Part shown: piece by piece, positions 27,877-35,434 of the stretch | Layout: each line of letters starts with the position of its first letter | Position numbering within the stretch: position 1 is the stretch's first letter | Source of the DNA: Akkermansia sp. | GTDB taxonomy: Bacteria > Verrucomicrobiota > Verrucomicrobiia > Verrucomicrobiales > Akkermansiaceae | Assembly: GCA_024405435.1 (NCBI GenBank) | Contig: JAKSOU010000001.1 | Location: forward strand, 1-64,000 | Direction of reading: 5' to 3' | Length of the DNA stretch: 64,000 nt | The notes under the pieces: model-generated | Told to the model about the DNA's origin: nothing | Seen by the model: the letters and a program-made list of their open reading frames with translations, nothing else | Databases searched by the model: none | Program-made: the position numbers and the translations under genes

Positions 27877-29121
27877 ATGAATCGGAAAGAGAAAAAGCCC
27901 GCAGGGGCGGACGAGCTGATGAAGCAGGCGCATGCCGCCTGGGACGAGTACGACCTCGATGAGGCGGAACGCCTGTTCAAGCTGGCCGGGGCGCAGGGAT
28001 GCGCGGAGGCGTACTACCAGCTAGGCAAGCTGTATTACTATGATGCAGATGAAGCCAAGGCGCCCGCCTGCTACCGGCGCGCCGCCAACATGGGGCATGC
28101 ACGGGCCGCATATCACCTCGGCAACCTGTACATGGACGCGGAATGCGGTTTGAAGAAAGACATGGCCAAGGCGGCCAAGTGGTGGCGCATGGCCGCAAAG
28201 GCCGACATCCCGGAAGCCCAAGTCAACCTGGGTGTCAGTTATCAGGATGCCGAGGGTGTGCAACAGGACTACAGCAAGGCAGCCTACTGGTACAGCCGCG
28301 CCGCCGGGCAGGGCAAACCGGAAGGCATGCACAACCTGGGAAACCTGTACAGGAAGGGATTGGGCGTGCCGCAGGATGACCGCAAGGCCTTCGAGCTGTA
28401 CAAGGCTGCGGCCAAGCGGGGCGTGGCCAACGCGCTGTTTGCCATGGGGCTTTCCTACGCGGACGGACGCGGCACCCGCAAGAACATGAAGCTGGCGGCA
28501 CTCTGGTACGAGCGGGCGGCGGCACAGGGGCAAGAGCAAGCGTGCTGCAACCTTTCCAATATGTACCTTGACGGCGAGGCGGTGCAGAAAGACGTGCGCA
28601 AGGGCATGGAGCTTTGCCGCAAGGCCGTGGAACAGGGCGAGCCGAACGCCCAGTGCAACCTGGCTCGGTACCACCAAAGGGGCAAGCACGTGCGCAGGGA
28701 CATCAAGCGCGCGCTGGAGCTGTACCGTCTGGCCGCCAGGCAGAACCAGGAGGTGGCCCTGTTCCGGCTCGGTGAATTGTATGAAATTGGCCGCCACGTG
28801 CCGAAAAGCGTCTCCAGGGCCCTGTACTACTACCGCCGCGCAGCCAAATTCGGCGGCGAGGACGCGCAACGCCGCCTGGGCGACCTCTACCGCACGGGCA
28901 AGGGCGTGAAAAAGAACCTCAAGACCGCGTTTGAATGGTACAAGCGCGCGGCAGAGCATGACGATGCGGACGAGGACTCTCTGTTCAGCCTGGGGCGCGC
29001 CTACTGGCACGGCGAGGGCGTGGCGCAGGACCAGGCGCTCGCCAAGCGGCTCATCCGCAAGGCGGCCAAGGCCGGGTGCAAGGCGGCGCAGCGCTTCCTG
29101 GCCGCGCGCGGGTTGCGCTGA
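27877..29121 (+). CDS. SEL1-like repeat protein
   Basis: A 414-aa protein made of about ten to eleven tandem SEL1-like (TPR-type) repeats of about 36 residues. Typical phrases are A.YHLGNLYMDAECGLKKDMAKAAKWWRMAA and LGVSYQDAEGVQQDYSKAAYWYSRAA. There is no signal peptide, so it is probably cytoplasmic. Such proteins act as protein-interaction scaffolds; the partner here is unknown. The start at ATG 27877 leaves out an upstream in-frame segment that overlaps the promoter and repeat. Confidence 0.85.
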   Translation: MNRKEKKPAGADELMKQAHAAWDEYDLDEAERLFKLAGAQGCAEAYYQLGKLYYYDADEAKAPACYRRAANMGHARAAYHLGNLYMDAECGLKKDMAKAAKWWRMAAKADIPEAQVNLGVSYQDAEGVQQDYSKAAYWYSRAAGQGKPEGMHNLGNLYRKGLGVPQDDRKAFELYKAAAKRGVANALFAMGLSYADGRGTRKNMKLAALWYERAAAQGQEQACCNLSNMYLDGEAVQKDVRKGMELCRKAVEQGEPNAQCNLARYHQRGKHVRRDIKRALELYRLAARQNQEVALFRLGELYEIGRHVPKSVSRALYYYRRAAKFGGEDAQRRLGDLYRTGKGVKKNLKTAFEWYKRAAEHDDADEDSLFSLGRAYWHGEGVAQDQALAKRLIRKAAKAGCKAAQRFLAARGLR

Positions 29122-29135
29122 GGCGCGGGCGACAG

Positions 29136-29163
29136 AAAAGGCGCAGGGGAACCTGCGCCTTTT
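29136..29163. terminator. Bidirectional terminator between convergent genes
   Basis: Perfect 12-bp stem AAAAGGCGCAGG/CCTGCGCCTTTT with loop GGAA, A-rich on the left and T-rich on the right, so it works from both sides. Confidence 0.88.
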
Positions 29164-29187
29164 GGGGAAAAATCCTGTTTGCGACCG

Positions 29188-29787
29188 TTACTTGCGGATG
29201 GTGACGATGGAATCCACCCAATCGGTGACGGATTGCTTGGAATCGCCGATGGTGGCGCCGGGGAAGGCGCCGCCCTTCAGCGCGGTGGCCTTGGAGAGCA
29301 GCTCCGCGGCATCCTTCTCGCAGCGGGCCATGCCGCCGCTGCCGTGGGTGACGAACAGCGCCACCTTCTTGCCCGTGAAGTTGTTCTTGGTCAGGAAGGT
29401 GCGGACAGGCGGCGCAATGGAGCTCCACCAGTTGGGCGTGCCCACAAAGATGAGGTCGTACTTGGTCAAATCAATGCTGGCGGGCTTGATGGCGGGGGTC
29501 TGCTCCTGCTGCACCTCGTCCTTGGCCTGCTTCACGCATGCGTTGTAGTCGGAGGGGTAGGGCTTGGCGGGCGCAATCTCCAGCAGGGTGCCGCCGGTGT
29601 GCTCCGCAATGTACTCCGCGGCCTTGCGGGTGTTGCCGCTCCACGAGTAGTAGACCACGAGCACGCGCTCCTTGTCCACCACGGGCTTCTCCTGCGCTGC
29701 GGCATCCGTCTGCTGGGCCGTGGCGGGGTCGGCTATCAGGGCTGCTGCGGCGGCGAGCGCCGCGAATATCTTGGCTATCGTTTTCAT
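29188..29787 (-). CDS. Exported flavodoxin-like protein
   Basis: A 199-aa protein with a signal peptide (MKTIAKIFAALAAAAALI...ATAQQ) followed by a flavodoxin fold. The FMN phosphate-binding loop is VYYSWSGNTRKAA near residue 51. DLIFVGTPNWWSSIAPPV and the FVTHGSGGM segment complete the cofactor site. Exported flavodoxins are less common than cytoplasmic ones; the redox partner is not evident. The ATG at 29787 is chosen because it begins the signal peptide. Confidence 0.82.
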   Translation of the reverse strand: MKTIAKIFAALAAAAALIADPATAQQTDAAAQEKPVVDKERVLVVYYSWSGNTRKAAEYIAEHTGGTLLEIAPAKPYPSDYNACVKQAKDEVQQEQTPAIKPASIDLTKYDLIFVGTPNWWSSIAPPVRTFLTKNNFTGKKVALFVTHGSGGMARCEKDAAELLSKATALKGGAFPGATIGDSKQSVTDWVDSIVTIRK

Positions 29788-29810
29788 TGAAATGGGGGAG
29801 GTACGCGCGC

Positions 29811-29838
29811 ATTTTACCAAGTTGCCCGCCCCTTGCAA
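29811..29838 (-). promoter_or_regulatory. Sigma70-type promoter of the flavodoxin gene
   Basis: Minus strand: TTGCAA 29838-29833, 16-bp spacer, TAAAAT 29816-29811; 23 nt to the ATG. Confidence 0.55.
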
Positions 29839-29900
29839 GCGAAATTTGAGCGTGTATGCCAAAATGCCGCACAAAATCGCGCCGGCTCCAAAGAATCAGC

Positions 29901-29929
29901 TTGCGCCGCCGCGGCGCCTGTGCTAGGAT
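29901..29929 (+). promoter_or_regulatory. Sigma70-type promoter, leaderless
   Basis: TTGCGC 29901-29906, 17-bp spacer, TAGGAT 29924-29929; 8 nt to the ATG at 29938. Confidence 0.65.
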
Positions 29930-29937
29930 ACGCGCGT

Positions 29938-30648
29938 ATGAAAACGCGTTTCTCCCCCCGTTCCGCCAAGGGCTTTACGCTCATCGAGCTCCTTGTGGTC
30001 ATAGCCATTCTGGCCACCATCGCCGGCATTGCCTTCCCCGTCTACATGTCCGTTCAGGAGAACGCCAAGAAGACGGCTGCCAAGAAGGGCTGCACGGACC
30101 TGGTGGAGGCCTGCACGCGCTACTCCCAGGACTACAACGGGATGATGCCCTACGACACCCGCGCCACCCAGCCGGACAACAACGACCAGATCTACCTGGT
30201 GACGGAGAACGACAAGGACGCGCGGATGATTGCCATCCTGACCAACCGGGAGGGGGACGACGCCGACCGCATCAACACCACGCGCGACACGTACCTGCGC
30301 GCGGACGAGCAGCCCTCGAAGCTCAACGGCCTGTACGCGAAGGACGATGAGATCGGCTACTACGATGCATGGGGCAAGCCGTACTACGTGACCATCAACG
30401 AGACGGACGAGGGCGCGTTCGACCCGTTCGACGAGAAGACGCGCGTGCGCGGCAAGAAGTGTCTGGTGTACAGCCTGGGGCCGAACATGGAGGGCATAGC
30501 CCCCGCCCACAACACGCAGCCCAAGGCCAAGAAGTCCTCCAAGAAGGGCGGCAAGAAGGGCGGCAAGAAAAACAAGAAGAACACCGTGGACGAGGAATAC
30601 CTTGAGCAGATCGAGGACAACATCTACTCCTGGAAGAGCGCGAAGTGA
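29938..30648 (+). CDS. Type II secretion/type IV pilin-like protein (pseudopilin)
   Basis: The 236-aa product has a type III signal: a short basic leader ending in G, then FTLIELLVVIAILATIAGIAFP, with Glu at +5 of the mature protein. The globular part resembles GspG-type pseudopilins and includes a YYDAWGKPYYV strand. Near the C terminus there is an unusual Lys/Gly-rich block (about residues 197-216, repeated KKGGKKGGKK). The stop overlaps the GTG start of the DAHP synthase gene. The prepilin peptidase at 17223 could process it. Confidence 0.85.
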   Translation: MKTRFSPRSAKGFTLIELLVVIAILATIAGIAFPVYMSVQENAKKTAAKKGCTDLVEACTRYSQDYNGMMPYDTRATQPDNNDQIYLVTENDKDARMIAILTNREGDDADRINTTRDTYLRADEQPSKLNGLYAKDDEIGYYDAWGKPYYVTINETDEGAFDPFDEKTRVRGKKCLVYSLGPNMEGIAPAHNTQPKAKKSSKKGGKKGGKKNKKNTVDEEYLEQIEDNIYSWKSAK

Positions 30649-31706
30649 ACAACCCGTTCCTTACAGACGACGTCCGCATCACGGACATCCGCCCGCTGAT
30701 ATCGCCGGCCATCCTGATGCAGGATTTCCCGGCATCGGAGGATGCGCAGAAGCTGGTGTTCGATGCGCGCGAGGCGTTCCGGCGGATATTGAAGGGTGAG
30801 GACGACCGCCTGGCGGTGATGGTGGGCCCCTGCTCCATCCACGACACGGTGGCGGCCATCGACTACGCGCAGCGGCTGGCGGAAGTGCGCCGCAAGTATG
30901 AGGACGACCTGCTCATCATCATGCGCGTGTACTTTGAGAAGCCCCGCACCACCGTAGGTTGGAAGGGCCTCATCAACGACCCGTACATGGACGGCACGTA
31001 CAACATCAACAGCGGGCTGCGCATCGCGCGCGGCCTGTTGGTGCGCCTGGCGGAAATGGGCGTGCCCGCCGCCACGGAGTTCCTGGATGTGATCACCCCG
31101 CAGTACATCAGCGATTTGGTGTCCTGGGGCGCCATCGGCGCGCGCACCACGGAAAGCCAGGTGCACCGCGAGCTCGCCAGCGGCCTCTCCATGCCCATCG
31201 GCTTCAAGAACGGTACCTCCGGCAACATGCAGATCGCCGTGGACGGCATCATCTCCGCCGCCCATCCCCACAGCTTCCTCTCCGTCACCAAGCAGGGCGT
31301 CTCCGCCATTGTCTCCACCGCCGGGAACGACAGCTGCCACATCATCCTGCGCGGGTCCTCCCAGGGCCCCAACTACGGCGCGGATTTCGTGGCCAAGGCC
31401 TGGAACATCCAGCAGCGCGCGGGAATCGACAGCCGCATCATGATCGACTGCTCCCACGGCAACAGCCACAAGAAGTGGCAGGAACAGCCGGAGGTGGCCG
31501 CCGATGTGGCGCGCCAGCTCGCCGCCGGTTCCCGGTGCATCGGCTCCGTCATGATTGAGAGCCACCTCTGCTCCGGCAACCAGAAGTGCCAGAAGCCCCT
31601 CAAGTACGGCGTGAGCATCACCGACGGCTGCATCGACTGGGACGGCACCCTCGCCATGCTGGACACCCTGGCCAAGGGGGTCCGCGAACGCCGGAAGAGG
31701 AAGTAG
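30645..31706 (+). CDS. aroF: 3-deoxy-7-phosphoheptulonate (DAHP) synthase, class I
   Basis: First committed step of aromatic amino acid synthesis, joining phosphoenolpyruvate and erythrose 4-phosphate. The 353-aa product belongs to the AroF/G/H type: MVGPCSIHD, MRVYFEKPRTTVGWKG, GARTTESQVHRELASGLSMP, GFKNGTSG and IMIDCSHGNSHK. The start is a GTG that overlaps the previous stop (GTGA), an unexpected coupling to a pilin-like gene. Which isozyme type (Phe-, Tyr- or Trp-sensitive) cannot be told; the symbol is provisional. Confidence 0.92.
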   Translation: MNNPFLTDDVRITDIRPLISPAILMQDFPASEDAQKLVFDAREAFRRILKGEDDRLAVMVGPCSIHDTVAAIDYAQRLAEVRRKYEDDLLIIMRVYFEKPRTTVGWKGLINDPYMDGTYNINSGLRIARGLLVRLAEMGVPAATEFLDVITPQYISDLVSWGAIGARTTESQVHRELASGLSMPIGFKNGTSGNMQIAVDGIISAAHPHSFLSVTKQGVSAIVSTAGNDSCHIILRGSSQGPNYGADFVAKAWNIQQRAGIDSRIMIDCSHGNSHKKWQEQPEVAADVARQLAAGSRCIGSVMIESHLCSGNQKCQKPLKYGVSITDGCIDWDGTLAMLDTLAKGVRERRKRK

Positions 31707-31742
31707 GCACGCACTGCGGCCCCATATTGTATTCACGGGAGA

Positions 31743-32711
31743 ATGAAAAAGGCCGCCGCCATCATCGTCTGCGCCGTGGTTGCGCTGGTTGCCGCGCTCT
31801 GGTGCGTGGTATGCACGGTGTTTGTGACGTGCGATGCGCCGGAGCGGCCCGCGGCGGCGGATGCCGCACTGGTGCGGGAGCTGCGGGAATCCGTGGAAAC
31901 GCTGTGCGCCGCGCCTCGGTACGGGGATACTCTGCAACAGGCGGAGGCCTACATCACCCGCACGCTGGAGGATGCGGGCTACGGGGTGCGCCTTCAGGAA
32001 TTCCGCAACGGCGGCACCGCCTACCGAAACATCATCGCGGAGCGCAAGGGCACGCTGCCCGGCAGGTACATCATCGGCGCTCACTACGATGCCTGCGAGC
32101 CGGACGACGAGGGGGAATCCAATCCCGGGGCGGACGACAACGCGAGCGCGGTGGCCGTGCTGCTGGCGCTGGCCAAGCGCATGCCGCAGCACCCCGGGCA
32201 CACGGTGGAGATGGTGTTCTACGCCTGCGAGGAGCCACCGTGGTTCGACACCGAAGGCATGGGCAGCCACTACCACGCGCAGGCGTGCGATGTGCAGGAC
32301 GCGCTGGGCATGGTTTGCCTGGAGATGCTGGGCTGCTACAGCAACGACGAGGATTCCCAGCCGAGCCATTTCCCCGGGCAGCGCCTGCTGGTGCCCGGCA
32401 AGGGCGATTTCATCGCCGTGGTGGGAGATATGGACTCCCTCTCCCTGGCGCGCTGCACGGCGGGCCGGCTCTCCAAGCGCATCCGCACGCTGCGCGCCAA
32501 CGTGCCCTTCGCGCAGGACAGCGTGCTGTACTTCAGCGACCACCGCAACTACGCCGCCCGCGGCATCCCCTGCATCATGGTCACAGACACCGCCATGCTG
32601 CGCAACGAGCGCTACCACGAATCCACCGACACCCCGGACACGCTCAACTATGAAAACATGGCACGCGTGACCCGCGGGCTGCAGGACGCCCTGAAACTCT
32701 TGGCGCAGTAG
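31743..32711 (+). CDS. M28 family zinc peptidase, membrane-anchored or exported
   Basis: A 322-aa protein with an N-terminal hydrophobic segment (AAAIIVCAVVALVAALWCVVCTV) and an M28-type aminopeptidase domain. Zinc-ligand motifs are IGAHYDAC, NPGADDNASA, YACEEPPWF and the distal RYHESTDTPDTL. Family members cleave N-terminal residues or modify glutamine. Substrate is unknown. It lies 36 nt after aroF on the same strand. Confidence 0.85.
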   Translation: MKKAAAIIVCAVVALVAALWCVVCTVFVTCDAPERPAAADAALVRELRESVETLCAAPRYGDTLQQAEAYITRTLEDAGYGVRLQEFRNGGTAYRNIIAERKGTLPGRYIIGAHYDACEPDDEGESNPGADDNASAVAVLLALAKRMPQHPGHTVEMVFYACEEPPWFDTEGMGSHYHAQACDVQDALGMVCLEMLGCYSNDEDSQPSHFPGQRLLVPGKGDFIAVVGDMDSLSLARCTAGRLSKRIRTLRANVPFAQDSVLYFSDHRNYAARGIPCIMVTDTAMLRNERYHESTDTPDTLNYENMARVTRGLQDALKLLAQ

Positions 32712-32734
32712 TTTCCGCGGGCCGCGCGGCGGCG

Positions 32735-33295
32735 TCAGCGGGCGGCGAAGTAGCGTTCCGCGGCATCGCAGACGCGGCGGCAGACCTCTCCCACCTCCAC
32801 GCGGGAGGTGTTGAGTATCCGGTGGGCCGTGGCCTTGTAGAGGGGGGCGCGCTCATGCCACAGGCGGCGGAGGGTGGCGGCGGGGTCGCCCGTCTGCAGG
32901 AGCGGGCGGTTGGCGGCGCGCACGCTGCGGCGCAGCAGGGACGAGGGGGAGACGTTGAGCCACACCACGAAACCGAGGCGGCGCAGGATCTCGCAGTTCT
33001 CCGGGCGCGTCACCACGCCGCCGCCGGTGGAGATGACGGGCGGCGGGGTTTGGGGATGCTGCTCCAGGAAGCGCAGCAGCGCGGTTTCCAGGGCGCGGAA
33101 GTGCGCCTCGCCCCTCTCTGCGAAGATTTGCGAAATCTTCATGCCCACCTGTTCCTCGATGAGCGCATCCATATCCAGCAGGGGCATGCCCGTGCGCTTG
33201 CTGACGAGCTTGCCGATGGTGGTCTTGCCGCACCCCATGAGCCCGATGAGGATGATCGGGCGCCCGTTGGTCTCTATGGGGTGGGAAGGATTCAT
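32735..33295 (-). CDS. aroK: Shikimate kinase
   Basis: Phosphorylates shikimate at O3 with ATP. The 186-aa product has Walker A GLMGCGKTTIG near residue 18, the shikimate-binding LLDMDALIEE region, STGGGVVTRPEN and the RPLL lid motif. Length is normal. Heptad repeats lie 5 nt upstream of the start codon, and the likely promoter is about 90 nt upstream. Confidence 0.94.
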   Translation of the reverse strand: MNPSHPIETNGRPIILIGLMGCGKTTIGKLVSKRTGMPLLDMDALIEEQVGMKISQIFAERGEAHFRALETALLRFLEQHPQTPPPVISTGGGVVTRPENCEILRRLGFVVWLNVSPSSLLRRSVRAANRPLLQTGDPAATLRRLWHERAPLYKATAHRILNTSRVEVGEVCRRVCDAAERYFAAR

Positions 33296-33299
33296 GGGG

Positions 33300-33334
33300 A
33301 TTTACAATTTACAATTTACGATTTGCGATTTGGG
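33300..33334. repeat. Heptad repeat, five units
   Basis: ATTTACA, ATTTACA, ATTTACG, ATTTGCG, ATTTGGG. Here the array is in the aroK leader, 5 nt before its start codon, rather than after a stop codon. Confidence 0.8.
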
Positions 33335-33383
33335 ATGGAGCGCACCTCCGCATCTTGCAGGAGGAAATCATCACGGCACGGCA

Positions 33384-33413
33384 AGTATAGCAAAACCCGC
33401 GGGAAATGTACAA
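33384..33413 (-). promoter_or_regulatory. Likely promoter of aroK
   Basis: Minus strand: TTGTAC 33413-33408, 18-bp spacer, TATACT 33389-33384. It implies a leader of about 80 nt that contains the heptad repeat. Confidence 0.5.
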
Positions 33414-33472
33414 TGCGCATTTCAGGGTGGCCGCGACTATTTTTTTCCGTGCCATGCTGCCACACGGTAAAC

Positions 33473-33500
33473 TTGACTTCATTCAAGGGTTTGCTAGAAT
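33473..33500 (+). promoter_or_regulatory. Sigma70-type promoter, leaderless
   Basis: TTGACT 33473-33478, 16-bp spacer, TAGAAT 33495-33500; 7 nt to the ATG at 33508. Confidence 0.7.
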
Positions 33501-33507
33501 GGCGGGC

Positions 33508-34206
33508 ATGGAAAATCCCATCTACACCCAAGGAGAAGTTTTCGGGGAGCAGGACGCTTCCCTGGCAAAGGCATACCTGAACAAGGTTTACCTCTGGATG
33601 TCCGTCACCATGCTGGTGACAGCGGGCGTGGCATCCTGGACCACGCACAACCAGGACGCCATGATGTTTGCGGCGGGGCACCCGTGGATGCTGCTGCTGG
33701 GCGGGCTGGGCATTGTGCTGGTGATGAGTTTCGGGGCGCGTGCGCTTCCGGCGACGGTGCTGGGCTTCCTGCTGCTGCTGTTCTCCGCGGTGGAGGGTCT
33801 CATCCTGGGCCCGGTGCTGGCGGTGTACACGCAGCACTCCGTGGGGCTGGCGTTCGGCTGCTCCGCAGGCATGTTCGGCGCCATGTCCATCTACGGCTAC
33901 TTCACAAAGCGCAACCTGCAGGGCATGGGGCGCATGCTCATCATGGCCCTGCTGGGGCTCATCGTGGCGGGCGTGGTGAACATCTTCTGGGGCAACGGCA
34001 CGTTCGACCTGGCGGTGTCTGCCGTCGGCGTCATCGTGTTCTGCCTCTTCACGGCGTACGACACGCAGAAGATCCTGCAGGAGGGCCTATACTGCGAGGA
34101 CGAGGAAATCCGCCGCAAGGGCGCGGTGATGGGTGCCCTCTCCCTGTACCTGGACTTCCTGAACCTGTTCCTGTACCTGCTGCGCATCCTGGGCAGCCGG
34201 GACTGA
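33508..34206 (+). CDS. Bax inhibitor-1/YccA-like membrane protein
   Basis: A 232-aa inner-membrane protein with about seven hydrophobic helices. Family features are YLNKVYLWMSVTMLVTAG near the start and AYDTQKILQEG late in the protein. The last helices contain GALSLYLDFLNLFLYLLRIL. Relatives include E. coli YbhL and YccA, the latter a modulator of FtsH. The ATG at 33508 is fixed by the promoter; the upstream in-frame extension overlaps promoter sequence. Confidence 0.88.
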   Translation: MENPIYTQGEVFGEQDASLAKAYLNKVYLWMSVTMLVTAGVASWTTHNQDAMMFAAGHPWMLLLGGLGIVLVMSFGARALPATVLGFLLLLFSAVEGLILGPVLAVYTQHSVGLAFGCSAGMFGAMSIYGYFTKRNLQGMGRMLIMALLGLIVAGVVNIFWGNGTFDLAVSAVGVIVFCLFTAYDTQKILQEGLYCEDEEIRRKGAVMGALSLYLDFLNLFLYLLRILGSRD

Positions 34207-34237
34207 TTCCCTTTCATCAACCTAGACCAATCCAGCC

Positions 34238-34696
34238 ATGAACGACAAACTCGCCACCCTGGCCACCGAAGCAGCGACCGCCATCCTCACCCCGCTGGGC
34301 TTTGAATTCAAGCTCGAGGCCCAACCCTACGAGGACAGCGTGCAAATCATGATCGAGAGCCCGGACGCCCGCTTCCTCATCGGCGAGGAAGGCGACCGCC
34401 TGGACGACCTGCAGTACCTGGTGAACCGCCTGGTGCAGGCCAAGTGGGAGGATGCGCCGCGCGTGCGTCTGGATTGCGACCACTACCGCGAACGCGCGGA
34501 GGAGAAGCTGCTGCGCCGCGCGCGTTCCCGCGCAGAGCGCGTGCTGGAGACGGGCAAGCCGCTGCAGATGGAGAAGCTGAACGCCTACCAGCGCCGCCTG
34601 GTGCACAACGCGCTGGCGGAAATCCCCGGCATCCGCACCTGCTCGGAGGAAACGGACTCCCGCTTCAAGCGCATCACCATCTCCCGCGCAGACTGA
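34238..34696 (+). CDS. Jag/KhpB-like RNA-binding protein (KH plus R3H)
   Basis: A 152-aa cytoplasmic protein. The KH-like part has FLIGEEGDRLDDLQYLVNRL near residue 46, and the R3H part has LNAYQRRLVHNALAE followed by a basic C terminus. This is the RNA-binding half of the Jag (SpoIIIJ-associated) family; the N-terminal Jag domain is lacking. No yidC or rnpA is nearby. Downstream of the Bax-inhibitor-like gene by 31 nt, and overlapping the next gene by one base pair pattern TGATG. Confidence 0.82.
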   Translation: MNDKLATLATEAATAILTPLGFEFKLEAQPYEDSVQIMIESPDARFLIGEEGDRLDDLQYLVNRLVQAKWEDAPRVRLDCDHYRERAEEKLLRRARSRAERVLETGKPLQMEKLNAYQRRLVHNALAEIPGIRTCSEETDSRFKRITISRAD

Positions 34697-35424
34697 TGCT
34701 CCTGCGGCCGGCAGTCCTGTGGTTGTCGGCAGTTCTCCCGCTGTCGGCCGAGACCTACACGTTCTACGTGCAGCAGGGCACGGCCTCCCCGCGCTGCGAA
34801 AAGCAAATGGAGCTGGTGCAAAAGGCGGACCCCGCCGCCAACTGCGTGCAGCGCCAGTTGAAGGACAAGAGCGCCACCCTGGAAGACGCGGAAAGCGCCG
34901 CCGAGGCCATCCGCAACGGTGCCGTGCAGCTGCCCTGCGTGGTGGTGTCAGACGCGCAGGGGGCGTACGCTGCCCTGCCCCTGGACAAGCTGGACGAAGC
35001 CGCCATTGGGAAAGCCAGGGAGGCTGCGCAATCCCCCACGCGCAAGCAGGAGCAGGAGAAGCGCGACTTTGACGCAGACTGCTACCTGCTGTTCGCCCGC
35101 CTTTCCCTGCAGGAGCAGACCCCCGAGCGCGTGCGCGCCAACATTGCGGACTGCCGCAAGCTCATGGACCGCGCCGTGGACAACCCGCAGGCGTGGCAGG
35201 AGCTTGGGTTGCGCGCGCTCTACCCGCTGCTGATGCTGGAGTACGCGCAGGGCCATCGCGCCAACGGCGCGCACACGCCGGAGACGGAGGCCAAGCTGCT
35301 GGAGGCCATCGCCGCGCTGGAGGCCGTGCGCGACCTGGACCCGCAGTCCACCTGCGGCCGCAAAGCGCACGAGGAGCGCGAGCGCCTGCGCATGGCGCGC
35401 CGACAGGCGCGTCAGGCAGAATGA
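34696..35424 (+). CDS. Exported protein of unknown function
   Basis: A 242-aa product with a signal peptide (MLLRPAVLWLSAVLPLSA). The first half has paired Cys (SPRCEKQ, NCVQ, LPCVVV) and a strand pattern reminiscent of a degenerate thioredoxin-like fold. The second half is helical and rich in Ala, Glu and Arg, ending in RERLRMARRQARQAE; it could hold TPR-like helices. I do not recognise a family. It is translationally coupled to the jag-like gene. Confidence 0.6.
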   Translation: MLLRPAVLWLSAVLPLSAETYTFYVQQGTASPRCEKQMELVQKADPAANCVQRQLKDKSATLEDAESAAEAIRNGAVQLPCVVVSDAQGAYAALPLDKLDEAAIGKAREAAQSPTRKQEQEKRDFDADCYLLFARLSLQEQTPERVRANIADCRKLMDRAVDNPQAWQELGLRALYPLLMLEYAQGHRANGAHTPETEAKLLEAIAALEAVRDLDPQSTCGRKAHEERERLRMARRQARQAE

Positions 35425-35434
35425 TTTTTCTCCC

